A stretch of 64,000 nt of DNA from positions 248,001 to 312,000 of the forward strand of contig WKFK01000014.1 in assembly GCA_014872815.1 (NCBI GenBank), read 5' to 3'. This document shows positions 9,277-17,920 of the stretch, one piece after another. Both the position numbers and the translations under genes were made by a program. This DNA is from Paracoccaceae bacterium (lineage in GTDB: Bacteria; Pseudomonadota; Alphaproteobacteria; Rhodobacterales; Rhodobacteraceae). The notes beneath the pieces are model-generated. The model searched no databases. It saw only the letters and a list, made by a program, of their open reading frames with translations, and had not been told where the DNA came from. Positions within the stretch are counted from its first letter, which is position 1. Every line of letters begins with the position of its first letter.

Positions 9277-9710
9277 GCCACGTATCCGTCAGACGATTCC
9301 CCATTGTGTTTTCCACAGGAGTGGTTTTATGTGGGGGAACGGTCTGCGCAGGTATTGCGCGCCGTAATGAGTTTCGCTGAGTGTTGCGTATCAGGTGGCC
9401 CAACAGGACCCCGAGGGGCAGAGGGCCGGGCACAATACTCAGACCGATTGGGTTCATGAAAATGAACCAGTAGAGACGCCCGCACCGCCATGGCGGAGGG
9501 CATGTAACAGGCGCAGGCTCGGACACACCGATCGCCGCGTCGGAGAAGAAACGCGATGAAGCGCGCGAGTAATTTGAGAGACCGAGCAGGGACCGTACGC
9601 GGCCCCATCGGCGGCGCGCATCCCCTCGCTCAGACAAGACACCCCCGATCAGTTCACCGACCCGATCCCCCGGGAGGGGCGCGGCGCTTGCGCGGGTGCA
9701 AACGGATAAC
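9277..9710 (+). other. Long GC-rich leader region upstream of rne
   Basis: About 430 bases without a convincing gene. The region contains several short inverted repeats, such as TTCCCC near 9297 with GGGGAA near 9334, and GC-rich stretches up to the rne start, so a structured 5' untranslated leader is likely. Enterobacterial rne is autoregulated through a leader of roughly this length. Whether the same holds here is inference; no known RNA family was recognised. Confidence 0.45.
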
Positions 9711-12700
9711 ATGGCTAAGAAAATGCTCATCGATGCCACCCACGCGGAAGAAACCCGCGTTGTGGTGGTGGACGGAAACAAGGTTGAGGAGTTCGACTTT
9801 GAATCCGAAAACAAGCGCCAGCTTGCTGGCAATATCTATCTAGCAAAAGTTACACGGGTTGAGCCGTCACTGCAGGCGGCCTTTGTGGACTATGGTGGAA
9901 ACCGCCATGGCTTCCTGGCGTTTTCGGAAATTCACCCGGATTACTACCAGATCCCAGTGGCGGATCGTGAAGCGCTTATGGAAGAAGAGCGCGCCTACGC
10001 CGAGTCCCTGAAGGCGCGCGACGAGGAAGACGAAAAACCGAAGTCGCGGTCGCGTCGGACCCGCTCTCGCAAGAAGAAGTCTGAGGATCAGGTGGCTTCT
10101 GAGGCAACCGAGACTGAGGCAGTAGAGGCTACCTCTGAGGCGCCGGTCGCGGAAATCTCGGGTATGGAGACCATCGATCTGGTGGAAGACGCTGGCGGGG
10201 ACGAGGACGAAGGTCTTTCTCCGATGGAGCTGGTGGAAGAGACACCGGTTGAGGAGCCTGCCGAAGAAGAAGCCTCTGTAACCACTGCCGAGGTGGACGT
10301 TGAGGCTGATGCGGCTGAAATTGAGGCGACAGAAGCGGAAGAGCCTGCTGAGGAAACTCCGGTAGCGGAAAGCGATGTCGCGGCGGAAACCGAGGCTGCT
10401 GAGGCGGTTGACGCAACGGATTCGGAAGAAACTGCAGAAGCTGCGGTTGAGGAAACTTCTGAGGGCGGTGAAGACAAAGACGAAGGTCCAAAGACCATCG
10501 CGGCCAACACCGAAGGCGAAGACGCCGTGGTCAGCAAAGACCCGGAAACCGGCGAAGAAACCGAAACCGAGGCAAGCGCTGCGCCGGAAGGCGACGACGC
10601 CGCGGAAGCCGACGTTGCGGTGAAAGAGGCTGTCGAAGAGACCGACGTGGCTGCGTCGGAAAGTGCCGAAAATGCGGATGCTGAAGTTGAGCCTGCGGGA
10701 GAAAGTGCCGCGGAAGAGGCACCAGAAGATGCAGAGGCGGAGACTGCTCAAGCTGAGGAAGCAGAAGCCACGGCTGAAGAGCCAGAGGTTGCGGAAGCGG
10801 CTGATGATGCGTCGGACAGTTCTGAAGCCGACACTGAGAGCACTGCGCAGGAAAAGGGCTCTGAGGCTAAAGACGCTCCGGAAGCTGAGACAGAGCCAGC
10901 AGATGGTGCCGAAGAAGCGGATGCCGATGCGGACTCTGAAGCTTCTTCGGATGACGAAGACAGTGGTAAGAAATCCGGCCGTCGTCGTTCCCGTCGTCGC
11001 GGTAAACGTTCTGAAGCGTCTGAGAAAGACGAGAGCATTGAATCTGTAGCAGATGAAGACGACAGCGAGGACATTCGTCCGCCGCGCAAGCCGCGTCCGC
11101 GTCGTTATAAGATTCAAGAAGTGATCAAAGTGCGCCAGATCATGCTGGTGCAGGTGGTGAAAGAAGAGCGCGGCAACAAAGGCGCGGCGCTGACCACCTA
11201 CCTGTCTTTGGCAGGTCGCTATTGTGTGTTGATGCCAAACACTGCGCGTGGTGGCGGCATTTCCCGCAAGATCACCAATGCGGCAGACCGTAAGAAGCTC
11301 AAAGAAATCTCCAACGAGATTGATGTGCCGCAGGGCGCGGGACTGATTGTGCGTACGGCGGGAGCTAAGCGTACCAAATCTGAGATCAAGCGCGACTATG
11401 AGTATTTGCAGCGTCTGTGGGAGCAGATCCGCGAGCTGACACTCAAGTCGACTGCACCTGCCAAAATCTATGAAGAAGGCGACCTGATCAAACGCTCGAT
11501 CCGCGATCTGTATTCGCGTGAGATTGACGAGGTTCTGGTTGAGGGCGAGCGCGGCTATCGCATCGCCAAAGACTTCATGAAGATGATCATGCCGTCCCAC
11601 GCCAAAAACGTGAAACGGTATCAGGACAGTCTGCCGTTGTTGGCGCGCTATCAGGTAGAGAGCTACCTGTCTGGGATGTTCAATCCGACGGTGCAGCTGA
11701 AGTCCGGTGGCTACATTGTGATCGGTGTGACCGAAGCGTTGGTGGCGATCGATGTGAACTCCGGTCGGGCGACCAAAGAAGGCTCGATTGAAGAGACCGC
11801 ACTTAAGACCAACTTGGAAGCTGCGGAAGAGGTGGCACGCCAGCTGCGTTTGCGTGATCTTGCCGGTCTGATCGTGATCGACTTCATCGATATGGATGAG
11901 CGCAAGAACAACACTGCCGTTGAAAAGCGCATGAAGGACAAGCTGAAGACCGATCGTGCCCGCATTCAGGTGGGACGGATTTCGGGCTTCGGTTTGATGG
12001 AGATGAGCCGTCAGCGCCTGCGTCCGGGTATGATCGAGGCGACCACACAGCCATGTCCACATTGTCACGGCACCGGTTTGATCCGGTCCGATGATAACCT
12101 GGCACTGTCGATCCTGCGTCAGATTGAGGAAGAGGGCACGCGTGGCCGGTCCCGAGAGGTTCTGGTGAAAGCGCCAGTGGCCATCGTGAACTACCTGATG
12201 AACCAGAAGCGTGAGCATGTGGCGCAAATTGAGGCGCGCTACGGCCTGTCTGTGCGGATCGAAGCCGACCCGCATTTGGTGTCGCCGGACTTCACAATTG
12301 AGAAGTTCAAGACTGCGACACGCGTTGTGTCTGCCCCGGAAGCACCGGTTGTGTCTGGTGACATCTCTATCATGGATGAGATTGATGATGCCGAGGTGGA
12401 AGACGCCGAGGTGATTTCGGAAGACAAGCCCGAGACCGAGGACGGTGAAGGCAAGCCAAAGAAGCGTCGTCGTCGTCGTCGCCGTCGTCGCGGTAATGTT
12501 GAGAATGCTGAAGGGGACGCGTCCAACGATACGTCGTCTGAAGGGGACACTGCGCAGTCTGGGGAAGCTGAGGCTTCTGAAGCCGGCGAAGAAGAGGCTG
12601 CTGAAGCTGCAGAGAAACCTAAGAAGCGCAGCCGGAGCCGTCGGAGCCGCTCTCGTGGGAAGAAGTCTGAGGCCTCATCGGAAGAGGTGAGTGCCGAGGC

Positions 12701-13001
12701 TACTTCTGATGACGCCGCTGTAGCGGAAGTATCGGAGGTTCAGACAGCTGAAGCTGAGACGCCTTCGGTGGAGGTTGAGGAAGCCGAAGTTGCTGAGCCC
12801 GAGGTTGTAGTGGAACCGGAAGCCCAGACTTCGGTGGAAGAAAATGCGCCTGAGCCGGAGGCAAAGGCAGACGTAGCGCCAGTTGAGGAGGCACCTGTGG
12901 AAGTGGAGCCGGAGTCCGTTGCGGAAGTGGCCGTTTCCGAGCCAGAACCAACGGCGCCACCCAAGCCAAAACGGCGTGGCTGGTGGTCACGCGGAAAGTG
13001 A
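9711..13001 (+). CDS. rne: Ribonuclease E with large acidic insertion in the S1 domain
   Basis: Endoribonuclease that starts mRNA decay and rRNA/tRNA processing and scaffolds the degradosome. The 1096 residues begin MAKKMLIDATHAEETRVVVV. The S1 domain starts normally (GNIYLAKVTRVEPSLQAAF, about residue 43) and resumes at about 463 (YKIQEVIKVRQIMLVQVV). Between them lie about 350 residues rich in Glu and Ala with short Arg/Ser patches. The catalytic region is intact (ALVAIDVNSGRATKEGS, IVIDFIDMDERKNN), as is the zinc-link CPHCHGTG. The C-terminal half is acidic with Arg-rich patches and ends RRGWWSRGK. The insertion is typical of alphaproteobacteria. A terminator follows. Confidence 0.95.
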   Translation: MAKKMLIDATHAEETRVVVVDGNKVEEFDFESENKRQLAGNIYLAKVTRVEPSLQAAFVDYGGNRHGFLAFSEIHPDYYQIPVADREALMEEERAYAESLKARDEEDEKPKSRSRRTRSRKKKSEDQVASEATETEAVEATSEAPVAEISGMETIDLVEDAGGDEDEGLSPMELVEETPVEEPAEEEASVTTAEVDVEADAAEIEATEAEEPAEETPVAESDVAAETEAAEAVDATDSEETAEAAVEETSEGGEDKDEGPKTIAANTEGEDAVVSKDPETGEETETEASAAPEGDDAAEADVAVKEAVEETDVAASESAENADAEVEPAGESAAEEAPEDAEAETAQAEEAEATAEEPEVAEAADDASDSSEADTESTAQEKGSEAKDAPEAETEPADGAEEADADADSEASSDDEDSGKKSGRRRSRRRGKRSEASEKDESIESVADEDDSEDIRPPRKPRPRRYKIQEVIKVRQIMLVQVVKEERGNKGAALTTYLSLAGRYCVLMPNTARGGGISRKITNAADRKKLKEISNEIDVPQGAGLIVRTAGAKRTKSEIKRDYEYLQRLWEQIRELTLKSTAPAKIYEEGDLIKRSIRDLYSREIDEVLVEGERGYRIAKDFMKMIMPSHAKNVKRYQDSLPLLARYQVESYLSGMFNPTVQLKSGGYIVIGVTEALVAIDVNSGRATKEGSIEETALKTNLEAAEEVARQLRLRDLAGLIVIDFIDMDERKNNTAVEKRMKDKLKTDRARIQVGRISGFGLMEMSRQRLRPGMIEATTQPCPHCHGTGLIRSDDNLALSILRQIEEEGTRGRSREVLVKAPVAIVNYLMNQKREHVAQIEARYGLSVRIEADPHLVSPDFTIEKFKTATRVVSAPEAPVVSGDISIMDEIDDAEVEDAEVISEDKPETEDGEGKPKKRRRRRRRRRGNVENAEGDASNDTSSEGDTAQSGEAEASEAGEEEAAEAAEKPKKRSRSRRSRSRGKKSEASSEEVSAEATSDDAAVAEVSEVQTAEAETPSVEVEEAEVAEPEVVVEPEAQTSVEENAPEPEAKADVAPVEEAPVEVEPESVAEVAVSEPEPTAPPKPKRRGWWSRGK

Positions 13002-13009
13002 ATTTGATG

Positions 13010-13034
13010 CGCCGGGGGAAACCCCGGCGTTTTC
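13010..13034 (+). terminator. Rho-independent terminator of rne
   Basis: A perfect 8-base stem CGCCGGGG / CCCCGGCG (13010-13017 and 13022-13029) with the stable tetraloop GAAA, followed by TTTTCG. It begins nine bases after the rne stop codon. Confidence 0.9.
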
Positions 13035-13164
13035 GTTTGTGCGTGTTGAACAGCAAAAGTTTGCGAGAACCTAAGATATCGGCACTCGGTTAAGTTTAGT
13101 GCGAGCGCAGAATTTTGCATATTTGGTGTTTCTGGCAAGATTAAGGTTGATCTGCACCATTCTG

Positions 13165-13215
13165 AAAAGGTACGGAAAAATACCTTTTAGGCTTGAAGGT
13201 ATTTTAAGCTTAAAA
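13165..13215. promoter_or_regulatory. Two palindromes upstream of the first ABC uptake operon
   Basis: AAAAGGTA (13165-13172) and TACCTTTT (13181-13188) form a perfect 8-base inverted repeat. A further AAGGTA half lies at 13196-13201. It is followed by TTTTAAGCTTAAAA (13202-13215), a perfect 14-base palindrome. They lie 80-130 bases before the binding-protein start and may be operator sites; no regulator can be named. Confidence 0.35.
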
Positions 13216-13295
13216 AAAAATTCATCAGCTTATTGACGGACGCCCCTTAGAACGCCCAAGGTTCCTCTTGAAAAAACAAAGAACCAGGGAGCGAC

Positions 13296-14432
13296 ATGAT
13301 GAAGTTGCGGAGTGCGGCGCTGGCCGCGGCAATGGCATTGGCAGGCGCAACAGCGCAGGCGGATGTGAAGGTTGGAATGATCACCACACTGTCTGGCGGC
13401 GGCGCAGGTTTGGGCATCGACGTGCGCGATGGCTTCATGCTTGCTGTGAAGCAGGCGGGCCGGGATGATCTGGAAGTTGTGATCGAGGACGATCAGCGTA
13501 AACCGGACATCGCTGTGCAGCTTGCTGACAAAATGATTCAGTCTGAAAAAGTCGATGTGCTGACCGGCATCATCTGGTCCAACCTCGCGATGGCCGTGGT
13601 GCCAGCCGCGACCGCGCAGGGCAAATTTTACTTGTCACCAAACGCGGGTCCGTCGCCACTCGCAGGCAAGGGCTGTCATCCGAACTACTTCAACGTGGCG
13701 TGGCAGAACGACAACCTGCACGAAGCGGCAGGCGCATATGCAAACGACAGCGGCCTGAAGAACAGTTTTATCCTCGCGCCAAACTATCCGGCGGGCAAAG
13801 ACGCGCTGACGGGATACAAGCGTTTCTTTGAAGGTGAGTTGGCTGGTGAGCTGTACACCAAGCTGGGGCAAACCGACTACGCCGCCGAGATCGCGCAGAT
13901 CCGAGCGTCCGGCGCAGACAGCGTGTATTTCTTCTTGCCGGGCGGCATGGGGATTTCTTTCCTGAAGCAATATGCCGCGAGCGGCGTGGACCTGCCTCTG
14001 GTGGGGCCGGCGTTCAGCTTTGATCAGGGTATCCTGCAGGCGGTAGGTGATGCGGCGATGGGTGTGAAGAACACCAGCCAGTGGAACAAGGACATCGACA
14101 ACGCTACCAACGCGGCCTTTGTCGAGACCTTCCAGGCCGAGTATGGCCGTCAGCCGTCGCTCTATGCGTCCCAGGGCTTTGACACTGCTAACCTGCTGAT
14201 CTCTGCGATGGGCAAGGCAGATGTGGCTGACGCAGATGCGTTCCGTGCAGCGCTGAAAGCGGCGGAGTTTGACTCCGTACGTGGGGATTTCGCTTTTGGT
14301 GACAACCACCATCCGGTGCAGAACATCTACGTGCGCGAGGTGATCAAGGAAGGTGACGTGTACACCAACAAGATCATCGCGACGGGTTTGACCAACCACG
14401 CGGATGCCTATGCGGCTGACTGCAAAATGTAA
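13296..14432 (+). CDS. Periplasmic substrate-binding protein, LivJ type
   Basis: A 378-residue binding protein for an ABC importer of the branched-chain amino acid (HAAT) class. A Sec signal peptide, cleaved near ATAQA-DVKVG, is followed by the family start KVGMITTLSGGGAGLGIDVRDG. Type-1 periplasmic fold features such as TGIIWSNLAMAVVP and ILAPNYPAGKD are visible. It is the first gene of a five-gene operon (binding protein, two permeases, two ATPases). Many members of this class bind aromatic acids or dicarboxylates rather than Leu/Ile/Val, so the ligand is open. The glutaryl-CoA genes that face this operon make an organic acid plausible. Confidence 0.85.
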   Translation: MMKLRSAALAAAMALAGATAQADVKVGMITTLSGGGAGLGIDVRDGFMLAVKQAGRDDLEVVIEDDQRKPDIAVQLADKMIQSEKVDVLTGIIWSNLAMAVVPAATAQGKFYLSPNAGPSPLAGKGCHPNYFNVAWQNDNLHEAAGAYANDSGLKNSFILAPNYPAGKDALTGYKRFFEGELAGELYTKLGQTDYAAEIAQIRASGADSVYFFLPGGMGISFLKQYAASGVDLPLVGPAFSFDQGILQAVGDAAMGVKNTSQWNKDIDNATNAAFVETFQAEYGRQPSLYASQGFDTANLLISAMGKADVADADAFRAALKAAEFDSVRGDFAFGDNHHPVQNIYVREVIKEGDVYTNKIIATGLTNHADAYAADCKM

Positions 14433-14440
14433 GTGACTCC

Positions 14441-14462
14441 GGGGAGGCCTTAGGGCCTTCCC
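14441..14462 (+). other. Intercistronic hairpin between binding protein and permease genes
   Basis: GGGGAGGCC (14441-14449) pairs with GGCCTTCCC (14454-14462), with one G-U pair and a short TTAG loop. There is no following T-run, so it more likely protects the binding-protein mRNA or gives partial attenuation than full termination. Such hairpins are common where the binding protein must be made in excess over the permease. Confidence 0.55.
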
Positions 14463-14574
14463 ACCTCCATGCATCTTGGCGGGGTGGGTGCATGACGTTC
14501 AGTCTTCAATATCCTGAATAAACTATCTTTTCTGCGCTGAATCTATTGGCGGAGGGGTGCCGCTTTGGCACTGA

Positions 14575-15501
14575 ATGAGGGCAATGACAACACTACTATT
14601 CATAGAGCAGATGCTGAACGGGCTACAGTTTGGCGTGATGCTGTTTCTCATGAGCGCGGGCCTGACTTTGGTCTTTGGTGTCATGGGGCTGATCAATCTG
14701 GCGCATGGGTCGCTTTATATGATTGGCGCTTTTGCCGCTGCAGCTGTGGCGGCCGCAACCGGCTCCTTTGTGCTGGCCCTGATGGCGTCTTTGGCGGCGG
14801 CGGCATTGGCTGGGGCGCTGATTGAGCTGACCATCATTCGGCGCTTGTATGACCGGGACCATTTGGATCAGGTTTTGGCGACCTTTGCGTTGATCCTGAT
14901 CTTTTCCGAAGGCACGCGTTGGATGTTTGGGTCGTTTCCTTTGTTCCTAGACGTGCCACCAATGTTGGCAGGGCCAGTGACCTTGCCGGGCGGGATCGAA
15001 TACCCGGCCTACCGGTTGTCCATCATCGTGATTGGCCTGTTGGTGGCGGTGGGCATGTTTGCCCTGATCAATCGTACGCGGGTTGGCATCCGTATCCGCG
15101 CTGGCGAGGCGGATCGGGAGATGATTGCCGCCCTTGGCGTGGACATTGCCAAGCTTTACACTTTTGTCTTTGCGCTTGGCGCGGCGTTGGCCGGTTTTGC
15201 CGGGGCTTTGGTTGGGGCAATCCAATCGGTGCAAGTGGGCATGGGCGAACCAGTTCTGATCCTGGCGTTCGTGGTGATTGTGATTGGCGGCATTGGATCG
15301 ATCAAAGGCGCGTTTGTTGGTGCCTTGCTGGTGGGGATCACCGACACAATGGGGCGGTTTTTGCTGCCGCAAATCTTCGCATTGTTCCTCGAACCGTCGG
15401 CGGCGGTGTCGGTGGGATCGGCATTGGCGTCGATGCTGATTTACATCCTGATGGCGGGCGTTTTGGTGTTCCGCCCCCGCGGACTATATGGGGTGGCGTG
15501 A
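14575..15501 (+). CDS. livH: ABC transporter permease, LivH type
   Basis: Inner-membrane permease of 308 residues with about eight hydrophobic helices. It carries the LivH signature near the N-terminus (SAGLTLVFGVMGLINLAHGSL) and the GAxxGxxGA-type segment near residue 205. It pairs with the next gene to form the channel. ATG 14575 is used; a second in-frame ATG is at 14584, and GGAGGGG at 14551 is somewhat far upstream. The substrate is undefined. Confidence 0.88.
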   Translation: MRAMTTLLFIEQMLNGLQFGVMLFLMSAGLTLVFGVMGLINLAHGSLYMIGAFAAAAVAAATGSFVLALMASLAAAALAGALIELTIIRRLYDRDHLDQVLATFALILIFSEGTRWMFGSFPLFLDVPPMLAGPVTLPGGIEYPAYRLSIIVIGLLVAVGMFALINRTRVGIRIRAGEADREMIAALGVDIAKLYTFVFALGAALAGFAGALVGAIQSVQVGMGEPVLILAFVVIVIGGIGSIKGAFVGALLVGITDTMGRFLLPQIFALFLEPSAAVSVGSALASMLIYILMAGVLVFRPRGLYGVA

Positions 15502-15502
15502 G

Positions 15503-16486
15503 ATGACACGGGAAACCTGGATCAATGTGGCCGCGCTGGCGGTTTTGCTTGGGGTGCCGCTTTGGGCGTTGATGGCGGATGAGCCGTTTATCATCACGCT
15601 GGCGACACGTGCGGTGATTTTTGCGCTGGCAGGTGTGGGGTTGAACCTCGCGCTCGGGACCGGTGGTTTGGTCAGCCTTGGACACGCGGCGTTTTTTGGC
15701 ATTGGCGGCTATGCGATGGGCATTTTGGCAAGCCACGCGCAGGCCTATACGCCAATCATGGAAGCGCCGTTTCTGATCGAAGGCACGAAGTCTATGCCGG
15801 TGATCTGGCTGGTGGCGATGGTGACAAGCGCCTTGGCCGCGTTGGCGATTGGGGCGTTGAGCCTGCGGACCTCGGGCGTTTATTTCATCATGATCACCTT
15901 GGCCTTTGGGCAGATGATCTACTACTTCGCGATCAGCTGGCCGGCTTATGGTGGTGAGGATGGTCTGTCGATCTATAAGCGCAATGAATTTCCTGGGCTG
16001 AACACACTGGTGCCGATGCAGTTCTTTGGCCTGTGCTTTGCGATCCTGTGTCTGACCTTGTTGTTGATGAATGCGATTCACAAATCGTCTTTTGGGCTGG
16101 CCTTGAGCGCGGCGCGGCAGAATGAGACACGAGTGCTGTCTGTTGGCATGAAACCCTACCATCTGCGCCTGGTCGCCTTTGTGATTTCCGGCGCTGTGAC
16201 TGGTCTGGCCGGGGCGTTGTTTGCGGATCTCAACCGCTTTGTCAGCCCGACGATGCTGAGTTGGCAGATGTCTGGGGAGATCATCATTTTCATTATCATT
16301 GGCGGCGTTGGGCGGCTGTTTGGGCCGGTGATTGGCGCGATGATTTTTATCCTTCTGGAGCATACGCTGGGCGGGTTGTCGGAGTTTTGGCATGTTTACC
16401 TTGGCGCGCTGCTGCTTGGCATCGTGCTTTTTGCAAAGGGTGGTGTGATTGGTGCCCTTGCGGGTCGGGAGAAAGCCCATGACTGA
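15503..16486 (+). CDS. livM: ABC transporter permease, LivM type
   Basis: The second permease of the importer, 327 residues and strongly hydrophobic. LivM-type features are LNLALGTGGLVSLGHAAFFG and the loop TRVLSVGMKPYHLRLVAFV. The ATG at 15503 follows the livH stop by one base. A longer in-frame ATG at 15488 would overlap livH. The stop overlaps the start of the next ATPase gene. Confidence 0.88.
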   Translation: MTRETWINVAALAVLLGVPLWALMADEPFIITLATRAVIFALAGVGLNLALGTGGLVSLGHAAFFGIGGYAMGILASHAQAYTPIMEAPFLIEGTKSMPVIWLVAMVTSALAALAIGALSLRTSGVYFIMITLAFGQMIYYFAISWPAYGGEDGLSIYKRNEFPGLNTLVPMQFFGLCFAILCLTLLLMNAIHKSSFGLALSAARQNETRVLSVGMKPYHLRLVAFVISGAVTGLAGALFADLNRFVSPTMLSWQMSGEIIIFIIIGGVGRLFGPVIGAMIFILLEHTLGGLSEFWHVYLGALLLGIVLFAKGGVIGALAGREKAHD

Positions 16487-17234
16487 TGTGGTGTTGAGCA
16501 CAGAGCGGCTTTTCAAAAGTTTTGGCGCGTTGAAGGCAACCAACGATGTGTCGCTGAATTTGCGCAAAGGGGAAATCCACGCGCTTATTGGCCCGAACGG
16601 GGCAGGGAAGTCGACGTTGATCCAGCAAATCACCGGTCATTTGGCCTCTGATAGCGGCACAGTGCGGCTTATGGATGAGGATCTGACCGGAGTCGGGCCA
16701 GCGGAGCGCGCGCGCAAAGGGCTTGGACGGACCTTTCAGATCTCGTCCTTGGCGATGGAGCACACGGTTTTGCAAAATGCGGTGCTTGGCGCGTTGGGAC
16801 AGCGCGGCAATGTGATGTCGTTTCTCAAACCCGTGATGAAGGACGACCAACTTGTGTCGGCGGCCAAGGCGGCCTTGGCGCAGGTTGGCTTGGCTGAATT
16901 TGCAGCAACGCGGACAGCGGATTTGAGCCACGGGCAACGGCGGCAACTGGAAGTGGCCGTTGCGCTGACCTTGAAGCCAAGAGCGTTTCTGATGGATGAA
17001 CCGATGGCTGGCCTCGGCCTAGAAGGCGCGCAGCAGATGATCGGACTTTTGACGGAGTTGCGCAAAGAAGCCCCCATTCTGTTGATTGAGCACGATATGG
17101 ATGCGGTTTTTGCGCTGGCGGATCGGATCAGCGTGCTTGTTTATGGCGAGGTGATCGCCACTGGCACGCCAGAGGAAATCAAAGTGAATCCGGAAATCCG
17201 GCGGGCCTATCTGGGGGATGAGGTGCCAGCATGA
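16479..17234 (+). CDS. livG: ABC transporter ATP-binding protein, LivG type
   Basis: Cytoplasmic ATPase of 251 residues. Walker A is GPNGAGKST, the signature is LSHGQRRQLE (a variant of LSGGQ) and Walker B is RAFLMDEPMAG. The C-terminal IRRAYLGDE is typical of LivG. The gene overlaps livM by eight bases and livF by four, so translation is coupled. Confidence 0.92.
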   Translation: MTDVVLSTERLFKSFGALKATNDVSLNLRKGEIHALIGPNGAGKSTLIQQITGHLASDSGTVRLMDEDLTGVGPAERARKGLGRTFQISSLAMEHTVLQNAVLGALGQRGNVMSFLKPVMKDDQLVSAAKAALAQVGLAEFAATRTADLSHGQRRQLEVAVALTLKPRAFLMDEPMAGLGLEGAQQMIGLLTELRKEAPILLIEHDMDAVFALADRISVLVYGEVIATGTPEEIKVNPEIRRAYLGDEVPA

Positions 17235-17920
17235 GTTTGATCGAGCTAAAAAATGTCGCGGCCTTTTATGGTCCCAGTCAGGCGCTGTTCGATGTGTCGC
17301 TGAGCGTGGGCGAAGGCGAGGTGCTGGCGCTTATGGGGCGCAATGGCATGGGGAAGACCACTACTGTAAAGGTCATGTGCCGTATGCTCAAAAACTCAGA
17401 AGGCGCAGTGCAGTTTGGCGGGCAGGATATTGGCGGTTTGCCGTCGTACAAGGCCGCGCGATTGGGTATTGGACTGGTGCCCGAGGGGCGGCGGTGTTTC
17501 GCAAATCTGTCGGTGTATGAGAACCTGATTGCGGCGGCCCGCAAAGGGGCTTGGGACTTTGCGGCAGTGTGCCGTTTGTTTCCGCGCCTTGAAGAGCGGC
17601 GGGATCAGTCCGCGGCCTCGCTTTCTGGGGGAGAGCAGCAGATGCTGGCGATTGGCCGGGCGCTGATGACTAACCCAAAGCTGCTCATTCTGGATGAAGC
17701 GACCGAAGGTCTGGCACCGGTGATCCGACAGGAGATTTGGGAAGCTGTTGCCAAGCTTAAGGCTGAGACAGGCATGGCGATCATCGCTATCGACAAATCG
17801 CTCAAGGAGTTGGGGCAGGTAGCTGACCGTGCGGTTATCCTTGAAAAGGGCCGCACGGTCTGGACCGGTGGTTTTGACGCGTTGGGACCGGAAGAAACCG
17901 ACCGTTACCTTGGCGTCTAA
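17231..17920 (+). CDS. livF: ABC transporter ATP-binding protein, LivF type
   Basis: The second ATPase, 229 residues. Walker A is GRNGMGKTT, the signature is LSGGEQQML, Walker B is LLILDEATEGLAP, and the LivF ending is DRYLGV. It closes the five-gene uptake operon. Its last four bases overlap the 3' end of the convergent CoA-transferase gene. Confidence 0.92.
   Translation: MSLIELKNVAAFYGPSQALFDVSLSVGEGEVLALMGRNGMGKTTTVKVMCRMLKNSEGAVQFGGQDIGGLPSYKAARLGIGLVPEGRRCFANLSVYENLIAAARKGAWDFAAVCRLFPRLEERRDQSAASLSGGEQQMLAIGRALMTNPKLLILDEATEGLAPVIRQEIWEAVAKLKAETGMAIIAIDKSLKELGQVADRAVILEKGRTVWTGGFDALGPEETDRYLGV

Noticed and set aside
9867-12275. 802-residue open frame on the strand opposite rne
   Set aside because: It is antisense to the repetitive Glu/Ala/Arg coding sequence of RNase E, with a low-complexity Phe/Arg product and no ribosome site. 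It is a shadow of codon bias.
15338-16633. 431-residue open frame opposite livM
   Set aside because: The product is His/Arg/Gln-rich and has no recognisable domain. The plus strand encodes a clear LivM permease across the same bases.
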